Notes: generated from the sequence alone by a model not told the origin. A stretch of 64,000 nt of DNA from Streptococcus sanguinis SK49 (GCF_000212815.1 NZ_GL890985.1:1400339-1464338), one strand, 5' to 3'; counted from the first letter of the stretch, positions 16,828 through 27,109 are shown. Program-made: numbers and translations.

Positions 16828-18114
16828 TTAATCTCCTAATACTTTGAAGGTATTGAGCAAGTCGAACTCAGGAACTTCTTTGAGCTTAGCAGTGACATTT
16901 TCCAGCTGTGTCTTGCTGACAGCATGGGTAATAATCACCACGCGAGCCTTCTCGCCGTCAGTACCTTCCTGCAGAATCTGCTTAAAGGAAATATCCTCAG
17001 CATTGAAAATCTCAGCCAAGTGCAGAACTTGACCTTTAGAGTCAGGTGCCAAGATAGAGAAGTAATAGCTGCTCTTCACATCTTCTGGCTTAGCCAGCAC
17101 AAGCTCACGACTAAATTCATTAAAAGCCTTGCCAACTGTTCCTTCATTCAAACGTCGACTAATACGAACAATATCCGCCACGACACTAGTTGCAGTTGGT
17201 TTTTGACCAGCTCCCGGTCCGTAATACATGGATTCTCCGATGCCGATGGACTCAACAAAGACGGCGTTCATTACCCCATTGACACTAGCCAAAGGATGCG
17301 CTTTAGGCAGAAATGTTGGAGCTACTTCTGCTGCGATTCCTGACGGCGTTTCTTCGATAGAACCAACCAGCTTGACTACATATCCCAAATCTTGAGCAAC
17401 AGTCACATCTTCTGGTGTGATATGACGAATTCCCTGATGCCCTACATCTTCAAATTTAACATTCATACCAAAGGCGAACTGGCTAAGAATCACCATCTTG
17501 TAAGCCGCATCAATGCCATCTACGTCATTGGTTGGGTCGCTTTCAGCAAAACCAAGACGCTGTGCTTCAGCAAGAGCATCTTCATAAGACCAACCCTCTT
17601 CCACCATCTTGGTCATCATAAAGTTAGAGGTTCCATTGACCACACCCAAGATACGGGTGATTTTGTCAGAAGCCAGTGAATTAACCAAGGTACGGAGGAT
17701 TGGAATTCCGCCGGCAACAGCTGCTTCATAGTAGAGAGCCACATTTTGCTTTTGAGCAATTTCCAGCAACTCCGCTCCGTGAACAGCCAGTAAGTCCTTA
17801 TTAGCTGTGACCACATGTTTGCCAGCTTCAAGAGCACGAGTGATGAACGTTTTCGCTGGCTCAATCCGTCCCATCAATTCTACAACGATAGTAATCTCAG
17901 AATCGTTCAGAATTTCTTCAACATTTGTAACAAAATTAAAGTCATTTCCAGCTGCTAAAAGACGATCTTTTTCGGCATCATCTTTGACCAAGACTTTAGC
18001 AACCTCAATCTCTGAATGAGCCGCTTGAACGATTTTTTCTCTATTTTCTTTCAGCAAAAAAGGCACACCGCTGGCCACTGTTCCAAAACCAAGTAAAGCA
18101 ATTTTAATAGACAT
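16828..18114 (-). CDS. hom: Homoserine dehydrogenase
   Basis: Reduces aspartate semialdehyde to homoserine at the branch to threonine and methionine. The 428-residue protein has an N-terminal dinucleotide loop ([10 protein letters not shown]), the catalytic-domain segments [19 protein letters not shown] and the family signature around [17 protein letters not shown], and a C-terminal ACT domain (about 345-428) expected to mediate feedback control by threonine. It is the first gene of hom-thrB, with an extended -10 promoter just upstream. Confidence 0.97.
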   Translation of the reverse strand: MSIKIALLGFGTVASGVPFLLKENREKIVQAAHSEIEVAKVLVKDDAEKDRLLAAGNDFNFVTNVEEILNDSEITIVVELMGRIEPAKTFITRALEAGKHVVTANKDLLAVHGAELLEIAQKQNVALYYEAAVAGGIPILRTLVNSLASDKITRILGVVNGTSNFMMTKMVEEGWSYEDALAEAQRLGFAESDPTNDVDGIDAAYKMVILSQFAFGMNVKFEDVGHQGIRHITPEDVTVAQDLGYVVKLVGSIEETPSGIAAEVAPTFLPKAHPLASVNGVMNAVFVESIGIGESMYYGPGAGQKPTATSVVADIVRISRRLNEGTVGKAFNEFSRELVLAKPEDVKSSYYFSILAPDSKGQVLHLAEIFNAEDISFKQILQEGTDGEKARVVIITHAVSKTQLENVTAKLKEVPEFDLLNTFKVLGD

Positions 18115-18148
18115 GAAGCACTCCTTGAAAATTTCTTGTATAAAAGAT

Positions 18149-18204
18149 ATTATAACAAAATTATAAAAAAATGCCTACAAAACTACTTCTTTATTTGTTA
18201 TAAT
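18149..18204. promoter_or_regulatory. Divergent promoters of hom and the deacetylase gene
   Basis: Minus strand: TATAAT at 18154-18149, preceded by TG, drives hom. Plus strand: TGTTATAAT, with its hexamer at 18199-18204, drives the deacetylase. Both are extended -10 elements with weak -35 regions. I recognised no amino-acid-responsive leader such as a T-box. Confidence 0.6.
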
Positions 18205-18252
18205 AGATGTAAATTTCCGCAAGGAATTGTATTTTTTTTAAAAGGAGATATT

Positions 18253-19218
18253 ATGACAGCAAAACACCGAGGAAATCGCATGCAGCAACGCAAAGCTAGG
18301 AAAAGAGCTATTTTACTTTCTCTGACAAGTTTATTACTTTTTCTCGTCCTGATTGTAGGTGGCTTTTCTTTACTAGCCAAGCTGCAAAACTCGCACAACC
18401 AAAAAGAAGTTAATAATGTGTCAACGAACCAGGTCGATACTTCATCTAAAACTTCGTCAGCACCGACTCGGGAAAAAAAGACGGCTTCGGATGACAGCAG
18501 TAAAGACAAGGTCAAATGGGTCAAACAAGACCAGCCAGTTCAAGTTCCTATCTTGATGTATCATGCCATTCATGTCATGGATCCATCAGAAGCAGCTAAT
18601 GCTGGTTTGATTGTAGATCCAGCTACATTTGAAAGCCATCTGAAAGCCTTGAAAGACGCAGGCTACTATCCACTAACACCAGAAGAAGCATACAAGGTAC
18701 TGACGGAGAATGTCTTGCCAGAAAACAAAAAAGTCGTCTGGCTGACCTTCGATGATAGTTTAAGGGATTTCTATACTAATGCCTTTCCACTTCTCCAGAA
18801 ATATGACATGAAAGCAACCAATAATGTCATTACTGGATTTGTTCAAGCGGGTCGTGAAGATATGCTGACGCTAGATGAGATAAAGGAAATGAAGGACAAA
18901 GGCATGTCTTTTGAAGACCATACCGTCAACCATCCCGACCTTTCAGCGACTGCAGAAGACCAACAAAAAATTGAGTTAAAAGATTCTAAGTCTTACTTAG
19001 ATAAAGAATTGTCTCAAACCACAACCACCGTTGCCTATCCATCTGGACGATACAGTGATGCAACCTTGCAGATTGCTGAAAGCCTTGGCTACAAGATGGG
19101 ACTGACAACCAATAACGGACTAGCTTCCCTATCAAATGGCTTGCTCTCACTCAACCGCGTACGAATTAACCCAACCACCACTGCAGAAGACCTGCTAAAT
19201 GAAATTGCAACCAACTAA
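18253..19218 (+). CDS. Membrane-anchored polysaccharide deacetylase
   Basis: NodB-homology deacetylase of cell-surface polysaccharide or peptidoglycan. The start is the ATG at 18253 (MTAKHRGNRMQQRK), with AAAGGAG 6 nt upstream, giving 321 residues. Domains: basic cytoplasmic N terminus (1-18), one membrane helix (about 20-42), a Ser/Thr/Lys linker (about 45-90), then the catalytic domain with VPILMYHAI, motif 1 TFDDS (Asp167-Asp168) and the metal-binding motif HTVNH (His223, His227). The family includes PgdA and IcaB-like enzymes; the substrate cannot be read from the sequence. It is a single-gene unit with its own promoter and terminator. Confidence 0.9.
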   Translation: MTAKHRGNRMQQRKARKRAILLSLTSLLLFLVLIVGGFSLLAKLQNSHNQKEVNNVSTNQVDTSSKTSSAPTREKKTASDDSSKDKVKWVKQDQPVQVPILMYHAIHVMDPSEAANAGLIVDPATFESHLKALKDAGYYPLTPEEAYKVLTENVLPENKKVVWLTFDDSLRDFYTNAFPLLQKYDMKATNNVITGFVQAGREDMLTLDEIKEMKDKGMSFEDHTVNHPDLSATAEDQQKIELKDSKSYLDKELSQTTTTVAYPSGRYSDATLQIAESLGYKMGLTTNNGLASLSNGLLSLNRVRINPTTTAEDLLNEIATN

Positions 19219-19222
19219 TCTT

Positions 19223-19254
19223 AAAAAGCCCGCTTCACTTGAAGCAGGCTTTTT
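19223..19254. terminator. Bidirectional terminator after the deacetylase gene
   Basis: The inverted repeat AAAAAGCCcGCTTC/GAAGCaGGCTTTTT (one mismatch) with loop ACTT gives U-tails on both strands. Confidence 0.88.
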
Positions 19255-19290
19255 CTATTACTATGATTATAACTTCTTTCAAACTCCCAA

Positions 19291-19317
19291 AAAACACCAG
19301 CTCCAAAGAACTGGTGT
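19291..19317 (-). terminator. Terminator of the nucleoside transport operon
   Basis: ACACCAG (19294-19300) pairs with CTGGTGT (19311-19317). On the minus strand the stem is followed by TTTTTTGGG, immediately after the last permease gene. Confidence 0.82.
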
Positions 19318-19323
19318 AAAGGT

Positions 19324-20280
19324 TTATTTAGACTTGATATAGTTGATACCATCCGCTTTTGGAGCAACTGATTTACCAAAGAAAGCGGCTAAAACAATGA
19401 TTGTCAACGCATAAGGCGCGATACGAAGATAAACCGCAGGTATATGAGCAAGGAAAGGAATCTGAGTAGAAACAACAGCTAGGGCTTGGGAAAGTCCAAA
19501 GAAAAGACTTGAAAGCATAGCACCTATTGGATTCCATTTACCAAAAATCATAGCAGCTAAAGCGATAAATCCAGGGCCGACAATCGTCGTAGCAGAGAAA
19601 TTAACCGAAGCAGATTGAGCATATAAAGCTCCACCTACTCCTCCCAAAAATCCTGAAATCAACACTCCGTAGTAACGCATGAGATAAACGTTAATCCCTA
19701 ATGTATCAGCAGCTTGAGGATGTTCACCTACTGAGCGTAAGCGAAGCCCAAATTTCGTCTTAAACATGATGAACCAAGCTAAAAATGAGAATCCAACAGC
19801 TATGTAACCCATCAAGCTAGTATTCTTAAAGAAAATATCTCCAAAAACAGGAATGTTAGACAAAATCGGAAAATCAAATTTACCAAAAGATAAATCAATA
19901 TTATTAGTTTGTCCTTTTCCATAAATAGCCTTGACAAGAAAGACAGCTAAAGCTGGCGCCAGCAAGTTCAGTACAGTACCGCTGACAACATGATCAGCAC
20001 GAAAATTAATGGTTGCTACTGCATGAATCGCAGAAAAAATGAGACCAACTAAACCACCTGCGAGAAGAGAAAGCCAAATAGTCATTCCTCCTAAGCTTTC
20101 AGCGAAAGTCAGGTTAAAAACAACTCCTGTAAAAGCTCCCATGACCATGATGCCTTCCAAGCCAACATTAACAACACCAGCATGCTCAGAGTAAGCACCT
20201 CCAATACTGGTGAAAATGAGAGGAGCGGCATAGACCAGCATATTTGATACAAGTATTGTTAGAATAGCAACAATATTCAT
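19324..20280 (-). CDS. rnsD: Nucleoside ABC transporter permease (second subunit)
   Basis: Membrane subunit of a nucleoside importer of the BmpA-type ABC class, the counterpart of NupQ/RnsD. The 318-residue protein is almost wholly hydrophobic, with about eight to ten helices, and contains the family segments GGAYSEHAGVVNVGLEGIM and FGLRLRSVGEHPQAADTLGI, the coupling region. It starts 2 nt after the preceding permease stop and ends the operon. The name follows the S. mutans rnsBACD order and is by position. Confidence 0.9.
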   Translation of the reverse strand: MNIVAILTILVSNMLVYAAPLIFTSIGGAYSEHAGVVNVGLEGIMVMGAFTGVVFNLTFAESLGGMTIWLSLLAGGLVGLIFSAIHAVATINFRADHVVSGTVLNLLAPALAVFLVKAIYGKGQTNNIDLSFGKFDFPILSNIPVFGDIFFKNTSLMGYIAVGFSFLAWFIMFKTKFGLRLRSVGEHPQAADTLGINVYLMRYYGVLISGFLGGVGGALYAQSASVNFSATTIVGPGFIALAAMIFGKWNPIGAMLSSLFFGLSQALAVVSTQIPFLAHIPAVYLRIAPYALTIIVLAAFFGKSVAPKADGINYIKSK

Positions 20281-20282
20281 CT

Positions 20283-21338
20283 TTACTCTACTCCTTTCAT
20301 TCGTTTTTTAGGTTTGATATATTTTTCAATAATGTAGTGAGCACTTACAAAGAAGATAATGGAAGCTGTTACAATATTGACAAGTTCTGGAGGAATAGTA
20401 GCCGTTGTCATACCAGGCGCACCAGTTTGCAATGTCCCAAGTAGAAACGCAGCAAAAATGATTCCGATAGGAGAGTTGCTAGCAAGAAGAGCAACTGCCA
20501 TACCATTAAATCCAACAGCCAGAGATCCTGCTTGAACATAAACGTTCTGGAAAGTACCTATACCCTCAACTGCTCCTCCAATACCACAAAGAGCTCCAGA
20601 AATCACCATTGAAAGAATAATAGTACGTTTCGCCGACATCCCTGCATAATCTGAAGCATTTGGATTGAGACCTACTGAGCGAATTTCAAATCCAAGTGTG
20701 GTTTTCTTTATGATAAACCAAATTACAGCAACAGCAATCAAAGCAATGAAAATTCCAATATTCATACGTGACTTAGTAAGCTCTGTAAGAAAGTCTAGAC
20801 GATAGCTAGCGTTTGCCGAAACAGGAATACTCGATTCGGAATCAACCATTAGTTTTTTAGGAAAATTCCGAATAATTTCATTTCCAGCAAAAAGAACAAT
20901 ATAGTTCATCATAATGGTAACAATAACTTCGCTTGTACCTAAAAATGCTCTTAACAAACCCGGAATTAAACCGATTAAACCACCGGCAACTGCTGCTACA
21001 AGGACAGTCAGCGGTAACATTGCAAAACGAGGAATGGTTGGAAAAGATAGGGCAAACCAAACAGCTGCAATCCAACCTGCCAAAGCTTGACCAGGTAAAC
21101 CAACATTGAAAAAACCAGCACGACTAGCCACTGCAAACCCAAGAGCAATCAAAATTAGAGGTCCCATGGTTCGGAAAATTTCTCCAATATTTTTAATGGA
21201 ACCAAAAGCTGTTTTGAACAACTCTTCATAACCCCACAAGGCATCATAACCAAAAATCCACATGATGATGGCGCCAAGTAAGATTCCTAAAAGAACTGAA
21301 ATAAAAGGAATAGCAATTTGCTGTGTTTTTTTATCCAT
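20283..21338 (-). CDS. rnsC: Nucleoside ABC transporter permease (first subunit)
   Basis: Partner permease of the nucleoside importer. The start is placed at 21338 (MDKKTQQIAIPF), where AAGGAGGG precedes the ATG; the upstream 14 residues lie over the end of the ATPase gene. The 351-residue protein has about ten hydrophobic helices and the conserved segments RAGFFNVGLPGQALAGW and LGFEIRSVGLNPNASDYAGM (coupling loop). It overlaps the ATPase stop by 8 nt, so stoichiometric translation is likely. Confidence 0.9.
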   Translation of the reverse strand: MDKKTQQIAIPFISVLLGILLGAIIMWIFGYDALWGYEELFKTAFGSIKNIGEIFRTMGPLILIALGFAVASRAGFFNVGLPGQALAGWIAAVWFALSFPTIPRFAMLPLTVLVAAVAGGLIGLIPGLLRAFLGTSEVIVTIMMNYIVLFAGNEIIRNFPKKLMVDSESSIPVSANASYRLDFLTELTKSRMNIGIFIALIAVAVIWFIIKKTTLGFEIRSVGLNPNASDYAGMSAKRTIILSMVISGALCGIGGAVEGIGTFQNVYVQAGSLAVGFNGMAVALLASNSPIGIIFAAFLLGTLQTGAPGMTTATIPPELVNIVTASIIFFVSAHYIIEKYIKPKKRMKGVE

Positions 21339-22863
21339 TAGAACCCTCCTTGATTTTTCCACCAGCCATGAGAATACCAAGTTCTTGCTTATTAGTTTCA
21401 GATGGCTTTACAATTCCTTGAATCTTTCCATCATGAATAACAGCAATACGGTCTGATAAATTAAGAATTTCATCTAATTCAAAGCTGACAACAAGAACGG
21501 CTTTCCCTTTATCACGTTCAGAAATTAAGCGCTTATGAATATACTCAATCGCACCAACATCCAATCCGCGAGTAGGTTGACTGACAATTAATAGATCTGG
21601 ATTACGATCAACTTCTCGAGCAATAATAGCTTTTTGTTGATTTCCCCCTGACAAAGCACCTGCTGGAACAAGTTCACTAGCTGCTCTAACGTCAAATTCT
21701 TCCATCAATTTACGGGCATATGAATTAATTTGATTATAATTCAAAACACCTTTGTTACTGAGCGGTTCTTTATAGTAAGTCTGGAGAGCAATATTTTCAG
21801 AAAGCATCATTTCAAGTACCAAACCATCACGATGACGATCCTCAGGTACATGACTTACTTGCATTTCTGTAATCTTTCGTGGAGAAAGTCCTACAACTTC
21901 CCTTCCTTTGATTTTAATACTTCCTGATTTTACTTTTCGAAGTCCTGTAATAGCCTGAATCAACTCACTCTGACCGTTACCGTCAATCCCAGCAACTCCT
22001 ACGATTTCACCTGCATGAACATCAAGAGAAAGCTCTTTAACAGCTGGTACACCACGATTCTCATTCACTATCAAATCAGAAATTTGAAGTACAACGTCTT
22101 TCGGTTTAGCTTCTTCCTTTTCAGTAACAAAAGAAACCGAACGTCCAACCATCATTTCAGCCAAATCTTTATTTGAAACGCCCTCAATGCTAACAGTTTC
22201 AATTGATTTTCCACGGCGAATAACTGTGACACGATCCGCTACTGCTCGAATTTCATCTAGTTTATGAGTAATCAGGATAATAGATTTCCCTTCTTTAACA
22301 AGAGTTTTCATAATATCCATTAATTCCAAAATTTCAGCAGGGGTCAATACTGCCGTTGGCTCATCAAAGATCAAAATTTCGGCACCACGATAGAGGGTCT
22401 TCAGGATTTCTACACGTTGTTGGGCACCAACAGAAATATCTTCAACCTTAGCTGTTGGGTCAACAGCTAAGCCATAGCGTTCTGATAATTCAAGGATATC
22501 TGCATTAGCTTTTTTCAAATCTAATACACCTTTATTTGTTATTTCGCTACCAAGAATAATGTTTTCAACAACAGTAAATGCTTCAACCAACATAAAGTGC
22601 TGATGAACCATTCCTATTCCGAGAGCTGCAGCCCTAGAAGGAGAATCCAATTTTTCCAATTTTCCGTTGACAAAAATTTCTCCACTAGTTGGCTCTAAAA
22701 GACCAGCCAACATATTCATCAAGGTAGATTTCCCAGCTCCATTTTCACCAAGAAGTGCATGAATCTCACCTTTACGCAGTTGTAGGTTGATTTTGTCATT
22801 TGCGACAAATTCACCAAAAACTTTGGTTATCTCACGCATCTCAATGACATTTTCATGTGCCAT
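21331..22863 (-). CDS. rnsA: Nucleoside ABC transporter tandem ATPase
   Basis: A single 510-residue polypeptide with two ABC domains, typical of ribose/nucleoside importers. Domain 1 (about 1-240) has Walker A GENGAGKST at 39-47, the degenerate signature ISVGAQQRVEILK and Walker B ILIFDEPTAVL. Domain 2 (about 260-505) has the usual degenerate P-loop GIDGNGQSEL, signature LSGGNQQKAIIAREV and LLIVSQPTRGLD. Degeneracy in domain 2 is normal for this family. The gene is separated from rnsB by three hairpins, one of them terminator-like, so expression is probably lower than that of the binding protein. Confidence 0.94.
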   Translation of the reverse strand: MAHENVIEMREITKVFGEFVANDKINLQLRKGEIHALLGENGAGKSTLMNMLAGLLEPTSGEIFVNGKLEKLDSPSRAAALGIGMVHQHFMLVEAFTVVENIILGSEITNKGVLDLKKANADILELSERYGLAVDPTAKVEDISVGAQQRVEILKTLYRGAEILIFDEPTAVLTPAEILELMDIMKTLVKEGKSIILITHKLDEIRAVADRVTVIRRGKSIETVSIEGVSNKDLAEMMVGRSVSFVTEKEEAKPKDVVLQISDLIVNENRGVPAVKELSLDVHAGEIVGVAGIDGNGQSELIQAITGLRKVKSGSIKIKGREVVGLSPRKITEMQVSHVPEDRHRDGLVLEMMLSENIALQTYYKEPLSNKGVLNYNQINSYARKLMEEFDVRAASELVPAGALSGGNQQKAIIAREVDRNPDLLIVSQPTRGLDVGAIEYIHKRLISERDKGKAVLVVSFELDEILNLSDRIAVIHDGKIQGIVKPSETNKQELGILMAGGKIKEGSNG

Positions 22864-22902
22864 TAGAGTATTCCTTTCTAGAAAATTATATTTTATTTCA
22901 GT

Positions 22903-22987
22903 AGAGCCTACTAATCAAGTTAGTAGGTTCTATTGAGACAAAATGTCTCAATACCCTAAAAAAGCAACCCAAGAAGGTTGGGTCGCT
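22903..22987 (-). promoter_or_regulatory. Three consecutive hairpins between rnsB and rnsA
   Basis: In transcript order: (1) a terminator-like hairpin at 22958-22987 (AGCGACCCAA/TTGGGTTGCT, then TTTTTT); (2) a perfect ATTGAGACA-AAA-TGTCTCAAT stem at 22932-22952; (3) a 12-bp stem (one G-U pair) at 22903-22930 built on CCTACTAA/TTAGTAGG. The first probably attenuates readthrough into the ATPase and permease genes. The others may protect the processed downstream message. Confidence 0.7.
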
Positions 22988-22999
22988 TCTGGATCTTTA

Positions 23000-24055
23000 T
23001 TATTTTTCAGGTGCTTTTACACTACCATCAATAATCTGTTTCTTAGCATCTTCTACAGCTTTTTTAGCATCTTCAGATAGGTTAGAAGTTGTCAATTCAA
23101 CTCCACCATCTTTCAAACCAAATGTAATTACTTTCCCACCCGGGAATTTACCATCAGCTGTTTGAGTAGCAATCTCTTGAACAGTTTTGCCAACTTGTTT
23201 TAAGCTGGAAGCAAGTACAAAGTTAGATTCCTTGCCATCTTTAGACTTGTATTTACCTTCTTCAGCTTGATCACGATCGACACCGATTACCCAAACTTTT
23301 TCATCTTCATTTTTCTTCTCATTCAAGTCTTTTGCTTCTTTAAAGACACCTGCTCCAGTACCACCTGCAGCTTGATAAACTACATCAGCTCCTGCGGCAT
23401 ATTGGGTTGCAGCAATAGTTCTTCCTTTTTCAGGATTATTAAAGTCTTCGGCATATTGAATATCAACTGAAATATCTTTGTTAACAGACTTCACTCCTGC
23501 TTCAAAGCCTTTTTCAAAACGAGTGATAACCTCGCCACGTGCCCCTCCAATAAAACCAACTTTGTTAGTCTTCGTAGTTTTTGCAGCAGCAACACCTGCA
23601 AGATAAGCAGCTTCATTATCAGCAAAAACAGCAGATGCTACATTCTTCTTGTCTTTGATAACAGAATCAATAATAACATAATTAATATCAGCATTTTCAT
23701 CAGCAGCAGCTGTAACAGCAGGTGCTAATTTATAACCAACGCCATAAACTAATTTATAGCCATTTGTAGCTGCTTGACTGAAGTTATTCGCAAAATCCGC
23801 TTCACTTGTAGACTGGTAGTAAGTAAAGCCGTTATCTTTAGAAAGACCGTTTTCTTTACCCCAAGCTTGCAAGCCTTCCCATGCAGACTGGTTAAATGAC
23901 TTATCATCAACACCGCCAGTATCAGTTACGATAGCAGCTTTCAAATCAGTTTTCGCGTTTGAAGAATCTGAGCGAGAAGCACGGTTTCCACATGCAGCAA
24001 GTCCGAATGCTGCGACAGTTACTAGACCAAGACCTAGCCATTGTTTTTTGTTCAT
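23000..24055 (-). CDS. rnsB: Nucleoside-binding lipoprotein (BmpA family)
   Basis: Extracellular receptor of the nucleoside ABC importer. The start is placed at 24055 (MNKKQWLGLG), with TTAGGAGG upstream, giving 351 residues. The signal peptide ends in the lipobox LAAC with lipidated Cys22, and the mature protein has the BmpA/PnrA-type folds IVTDTGGVDDKSFNQSAWEG and VIGVDRDQAEEG. It follows cdd in the operon and precedes a terminator-like hairpin, which suits the usual excess of binding protein over membrane subunits. Confidence 0.93.
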   Translation of the reverse strand: MNKKQWLGLGLVTVAAFGLAACGNRASRSDSSNAKTDLKAAIVTDTGGVDDKSFNQSAWEGLQAWGKENGLSKDNGFTYYQSTSEADFANNFSQAATNGYKLVYGVGYKLAPAVTAAADENADINYVIIDSVIKDKKNVASAVFADNEAAYLAGVAAAKTTKTNKVGFIGGARGEVITRFEKGFEAGVKSVNKDISVDIQYAEDFNNPEKGRTIAATQYAAGADVVYQAAGGTGAGVFKEAKDLNEKKNEDEKVWVIGVDRDQAEEGKYKSKDGKESNFVLASSLKQVGKTVQEIATQTADGKFPGGKVITFGLKDGGVELTTSNLSEDAKKAVEDAKKQIIDGSVKAPEK

Positions 24056-24126
24056 TTCTGAACCTCCTAAATAAGATGTGCAACACAGTTGCAAGTTTGA
24101 GTTTGGTCAGATGACCGATAACAGAC

Positions 24127-24516
24127 TTATGTTAAATCTGTAAAAGAATATGGAAGTAATTCCTTGACCGTCATCACGACCGTCGATTTATCTTTAGCGA
24201 CCAAGGTCACTTTTAGATCCTCAGCAAAAAATTCTGCCATTACTTGGCGGCAGGCACCACAGGGCGATATGGGTTTTTCCGTCTCACCATAGACAATCAG
24301 CTCCTCGAAGTCTAAAGCTCCTTCTGAAACCGCCTTAAATATAGCTGTCCGCTCTCCGCAGTTGGTCAGACCAAAACTGGCATTTTCAACATTAACGCCG
24401 GTAAATACCCGTCCGTCTTTAGCGACTAAAACCGCTCCAATAGGGAAATGAGAATAGGGAACATAAGCATTTTTGCTTGCTTGGACAGCCAAGTCAATCA
24501 ACTCAGTAGTCGCCAC
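24127..24516 (-). CDS. cdd: Cytidine deaminase
   Basis: Zinc enzyme converting cytidine and deoxycytidine to uridine and deoxyuridine. The 129-residue tetrameric-type protein has zinc/catalytic residues Cys53-Gly-Glu55 (NCGERTA) and Cys86/Cys89 (SPCGACRQ), plus the substrate motif [10 protein letters not shown]. The first 14 nt overlap the deoC 3' end. In the operon it feeds uridine and deoxyuridine to the phosphorylase. CGE in place of the more common CAE is probably just a streptococcal variant. Confidence 0.96.
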   Translation of the reverse strand: MATTELIDLAVQASKNAYVPYSHFPIGAVLVAKDGRVFTGVNVENASFGLTNCGERTAIFKAVSEGALDFEELIVYGETEKPISPCGACRQVMAEFFAEDLKVTLVAKDKSTVVMTVKELLPYSFTDLT

Positions 24517-25165
24517 TAGTTTCTTCTCCCTTCATAATCGCCACACCGGCTGAAGTTCCGATACGAGTCGCACCTGCTTCAATAAAGGCTAGCGCATCTT
24601 CATAAGAACGAGCACCGCCAGAAGCCTTGACGCCCATGTCAGGACCAACTGTTTTTCTCATGAGGGCGACATCTTCGACTGTCGCACCGCCAGTTGAAAA
24701 TCCTGTAGAGGTCTTAACAAAATCAGCTCCAGCTTTCTGAGCCAGTTGGCAGGCCTTAGCCTTCTCCTCATCTGTCAGCAGGCAAGTTTCCAGAATCACC
24801 TTGACCAAGGTACCGTTAGCAGCTTCTACAACCGCACGGATGTCTCGCTCTACCAAATCATAATCTTTAGACTTCAGAGCACCGACATTGATGACCATAT
24901 CCACTTCGCCAGCACCCTTTTGGATGGCGTCTTTCGTTTCAAAGGCCTTTACATCGGAAGTGTTGGCTCCTAAAGGAAAACCAATTGGCACACAAACCTT
25001 GACATCTGAGCCTTTCAGCTGCTCCGCAGCAAACTCTATCCAGGTTGGATTAACACAGATACTGGCAAAATCATAAACTTTTGCTTCTTCAATTAACTTC
25101 AGAATCTGCTCTTCTGACGCTTCTGGTTTTAAAAGCGTATGGTCTATGTATTTGTTTAATTTCAT
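24503..25165 (-). CDS. deoC: Deoxyribose-phosphate aldolase
   Basis: Class I aldolase splitting deoxyribose 5-phosphate into acetaldehyde and glyceraldehyde 3-phosphate. The 220-residue TIM barrel contains the proton-relay lysine in [11 protein letters not shown] and the Schiff-base lysine in [15 protein letters not shown], plus [10 protein letters not shown] near the C terminus. It lies between pdp and cdd, so deoxynucleosides are deaminated, phosphorolysed and fed into glycolysis; a phosphopentomutase is not encoded here. Confidence 0.97.
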   Translation of the reverse strand: MKLNKYIDHTLLKPEASEEQILKLIEEAKVYDFASICVNPTWIEFAAEQLKGSDVKVCVPIGFPLGANTSDVKAFETKDAIQKGAGEVDMVINVGALKSKDYDLVERDIRAVVEAANGTLVKVILETCLLTDEEKAKACQLAQKAGADFVKTSTGFSTGGATVEDVALMRKTVGPDMGVKASGGARSYEDALAFIEAGATRIGTSAGVAIMKGEETSGDY

Positions 25166-25182
25166 GTTGACTTCTCCTAGAA

Positions 25183-26460
25183 TTAAGCAATAACCTCGAT
25201 AATTTCGCTTACTGCAACGCTTTCATCACCTATTTTAACATTTTTTTGAAAATCTGTAACTAGTTCTTGAGAAATTTTTTCATTTGAATAAATTTTTGCG
25301 AAAACTTCTCCAATTTCAACCTTGTCTCCGACTTTCTTTTCGAAAACAATTCCTGTTTCATAATCTAAGTCGTCAGATTTAACTGCGCGTCCTGCTCCAA
25401 GTCTCATGGCAAAGAGTCCAAACTCCATAGCAGGCAGTTCAGTGATATAGCCTGCCTGTTCTGCTTTCACATCTACAATATGAGCTGCACTTGATGGACG
25501 ATAGAGGTCTTCCAAGTCACCACCTTGAGCAGCAATCATAGCTTCAAATTTCTTCAAAGCAGCGCCATTAGTCAACTGTTCTCTTACTTCTTCCACCGTT
25601 TTCTCAACGTCTGCCAGTCCGAGCATAATCTGAGCCAACTCACAAATGAAAGTTGTGATGTCTTCACGACCCCTGCCCTGCAAGATATCCAAAGCTTCTA
25701 AGATTTCCAGACGATTGCCAATGCTGGTTCCCAGAGGCTGACTCATATCTGTCAAAACAGCTACCGTTTTTCTACCAACTGCCTTGCCCAAATCTACCAT
25801 AGTGCGTGCTAGTACACGAGCGTCATCAATATTTTTCATAAAGGCGCCTTCACCAACAGTCACATCCAGAAGTATACTGTCTGCACCAGCAGCAATTTTC
25901 TTACTCATAACAGAGCTCGCTATCAGCGGAATTGTATCAACAGTTGCTGTTACATCTCGCAGGGCATAGAGTAATTTATCCGCTAGCACCAACTGATCAG
26001 ACTGACCGATAACGGACAAACCGATTTCCTGCACCTGCTTGATAAAGTCTTCCTGACTGCGCTCTACCTGAAATCCTTTAATGGATTCCAATTTATCAAT
26101 GGTTCCTCCAGTATGGCCCAGCCCGCGGCCGCTCATTTTAGCAACAGGCACACCGAAACTAGCTACCAATGGTACCAAGACCAGAGTTACTTTATCACCA
26201 ACACCGCCAGTAGAATGTTTATCTACTTTTATTCCCGCGATTTCTGACAAGTCAAACTGCTCTCCAGTTCCAACCATGGTCATGGTTAAATCCGAAATTT
26301 CCCGAGTCGTCATGCCCTTAAAATAGACAGCCATCGCAAAGGCTGCCATCTGATAATCAGGCACCGTCCCGTCCACATAACCCTCAATCAGCCACTGGAT
26401 TTCCTGACTGGTCAGTTCCAGACCGTCTCTCTTCTTTTGGATAATATCTACAGCACGCAT
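25183..26460 (-). CDS. pdp: Pyrimidine-nucleoside phosphorylase
   Basis: Phosphorolyses uridine, thymidine and deoxyuridine to base and sugar 1-phosphate. The 425-residue protein has the family signature [17 protein letters not shown] (about 113-129), the phosphate-binding [15 protein letters not shown], the catalytic core [12 protein letters not shown] and the C-terminal lipoyl-like domain of the Firmicute Pdp/DeoA type. It starts one base after the methyltransferase stop and precedes deoC by 17 nt. Confidence 0.96.
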   Translation of the reverse strand: MRAVDIIQKKRDGLELTSQEIQWLIEGYVDGTVPDYQMAAFAMAVYFKGMTTREISDLTMTMVGTGEQFDLSEIAGIKVDKHSTGGVGDKVTLVLVPLVASFGVPVAKMSGRGLGHTGGTIDKLESIKGFQVERSQEDFIKQVQEIGLSVIGQSDQLVLADKLLYALRDVTATVDTIPLIASSVMSKKIAAGADSILLDVTVGEGAFMKNIDDARVLARTMVDLGKAVGRKTVAVLTDMSQPLGTSIGNRLEILEALDILQGRGREDITTFICELAQIMLGLADVEKTVEEVREQLTNGAALKKFEAMIAAQGGDLEDLYRPSSAAHIVDVKAEQAGYITELPAMEFGLFAMRLGAGRAVKSDDLDYETGIVFEKKVGDKVEIGEVFAKIYSNEKISQELVTDFQKNVKIGDESVAVSEIIEVIA

Positions 26461-26461
26461 C

Positions 26462-27049
26462 CTATTTTTCGCTCCTTAGTATATAGTAGCCTTTGTCCTT
26501 CTTAACAATCTCACAATTACCGAAGATAGCTTCCATCTTCGACTTGGCGCTGGGTGCTCCTTGCTTCTTCTGAATCACAAGGGTCAAATCACCGCCTTCT
26601 GTCAAATGCTCATAGCTTCCGCTGATAACCTCATGTACAACCTGCTTACCAGCACGGATAGGTGGATTACTGATAATATGGTCGAAAATGCCGTTGACTT
26701 TTTCATAAACATTTGACTGGAAGATCTCAGCTGAAATCTGGTTTCTCTCAGCATTCTTCTGAGCCAAGTCCAAGGCTCGCTGGTTGATATCCACCATGGT
26801 CGCAGTCACTCCTTGCGCTTTGGCTAAGGTCAAACCTAGAGGCCCATAGCCACAGCCAACATCCAGCACCCGTTCTCCAGCTTCAAAGTCCAAGACAGAC
26901 AAAAGAACCCGACTGCCATAATCAATCATTTTTTTACTGAAAACACCAGCATCAGTCAAAAAAGTCAGCCGCTGTCCTAACAGTTCTACATTTAATTCAT
27001 GAATATCATGTTTGGCGTCAGGATTTTCTGCAAAATACATTTTAGTCAT
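26462..27049 (-). CDS. Class I SAM methyltransferase (RsmC/YbxB-like)
   Basis: Probably an RNA guanine-N2 methyltransferase. The 195-residue protein has SAM motif I VLDVGCGYGPLGL at about 81-93, and the catalytic motif IISNPPIR (NPP at about 132-134), characteristic of the RsmC/RsmD-like N2-G family acting on 16S rRNA. It is half the length of E. coli RsmC because it lacks the N-terminal pseudo-domain, as is common in Firmicutes. It heads the nucleoside-salvage operon (1-nt gap to pdp) and faces coaA divergently. The substrate is inferred only. Confidence 0.85.
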   Translation of the reverse strand: MTKMYFAENPDAKHDIHELNVELLGQRLTFLTDAGVFSKKMIDYGSRVLLSVLDFEAGERVLDVGCGYGPLGLTLAKAQGVTATMVDINQRALDLAQKNAERNQISAEIFQSNVYEKVNGIFDHIISNPPIRAGKQVVHEVISGSYEHLTEGGDLTLVIQKKQGAPSAKSKMEAIFGNCEIVKKDKGYYILRSEK

Positions 27050-27109
27050 ACAACCATTTTATCATAATTTTCCTAGATTTGTAAATCGTTTTCATTTCTC
27101 CAAAAAGTA

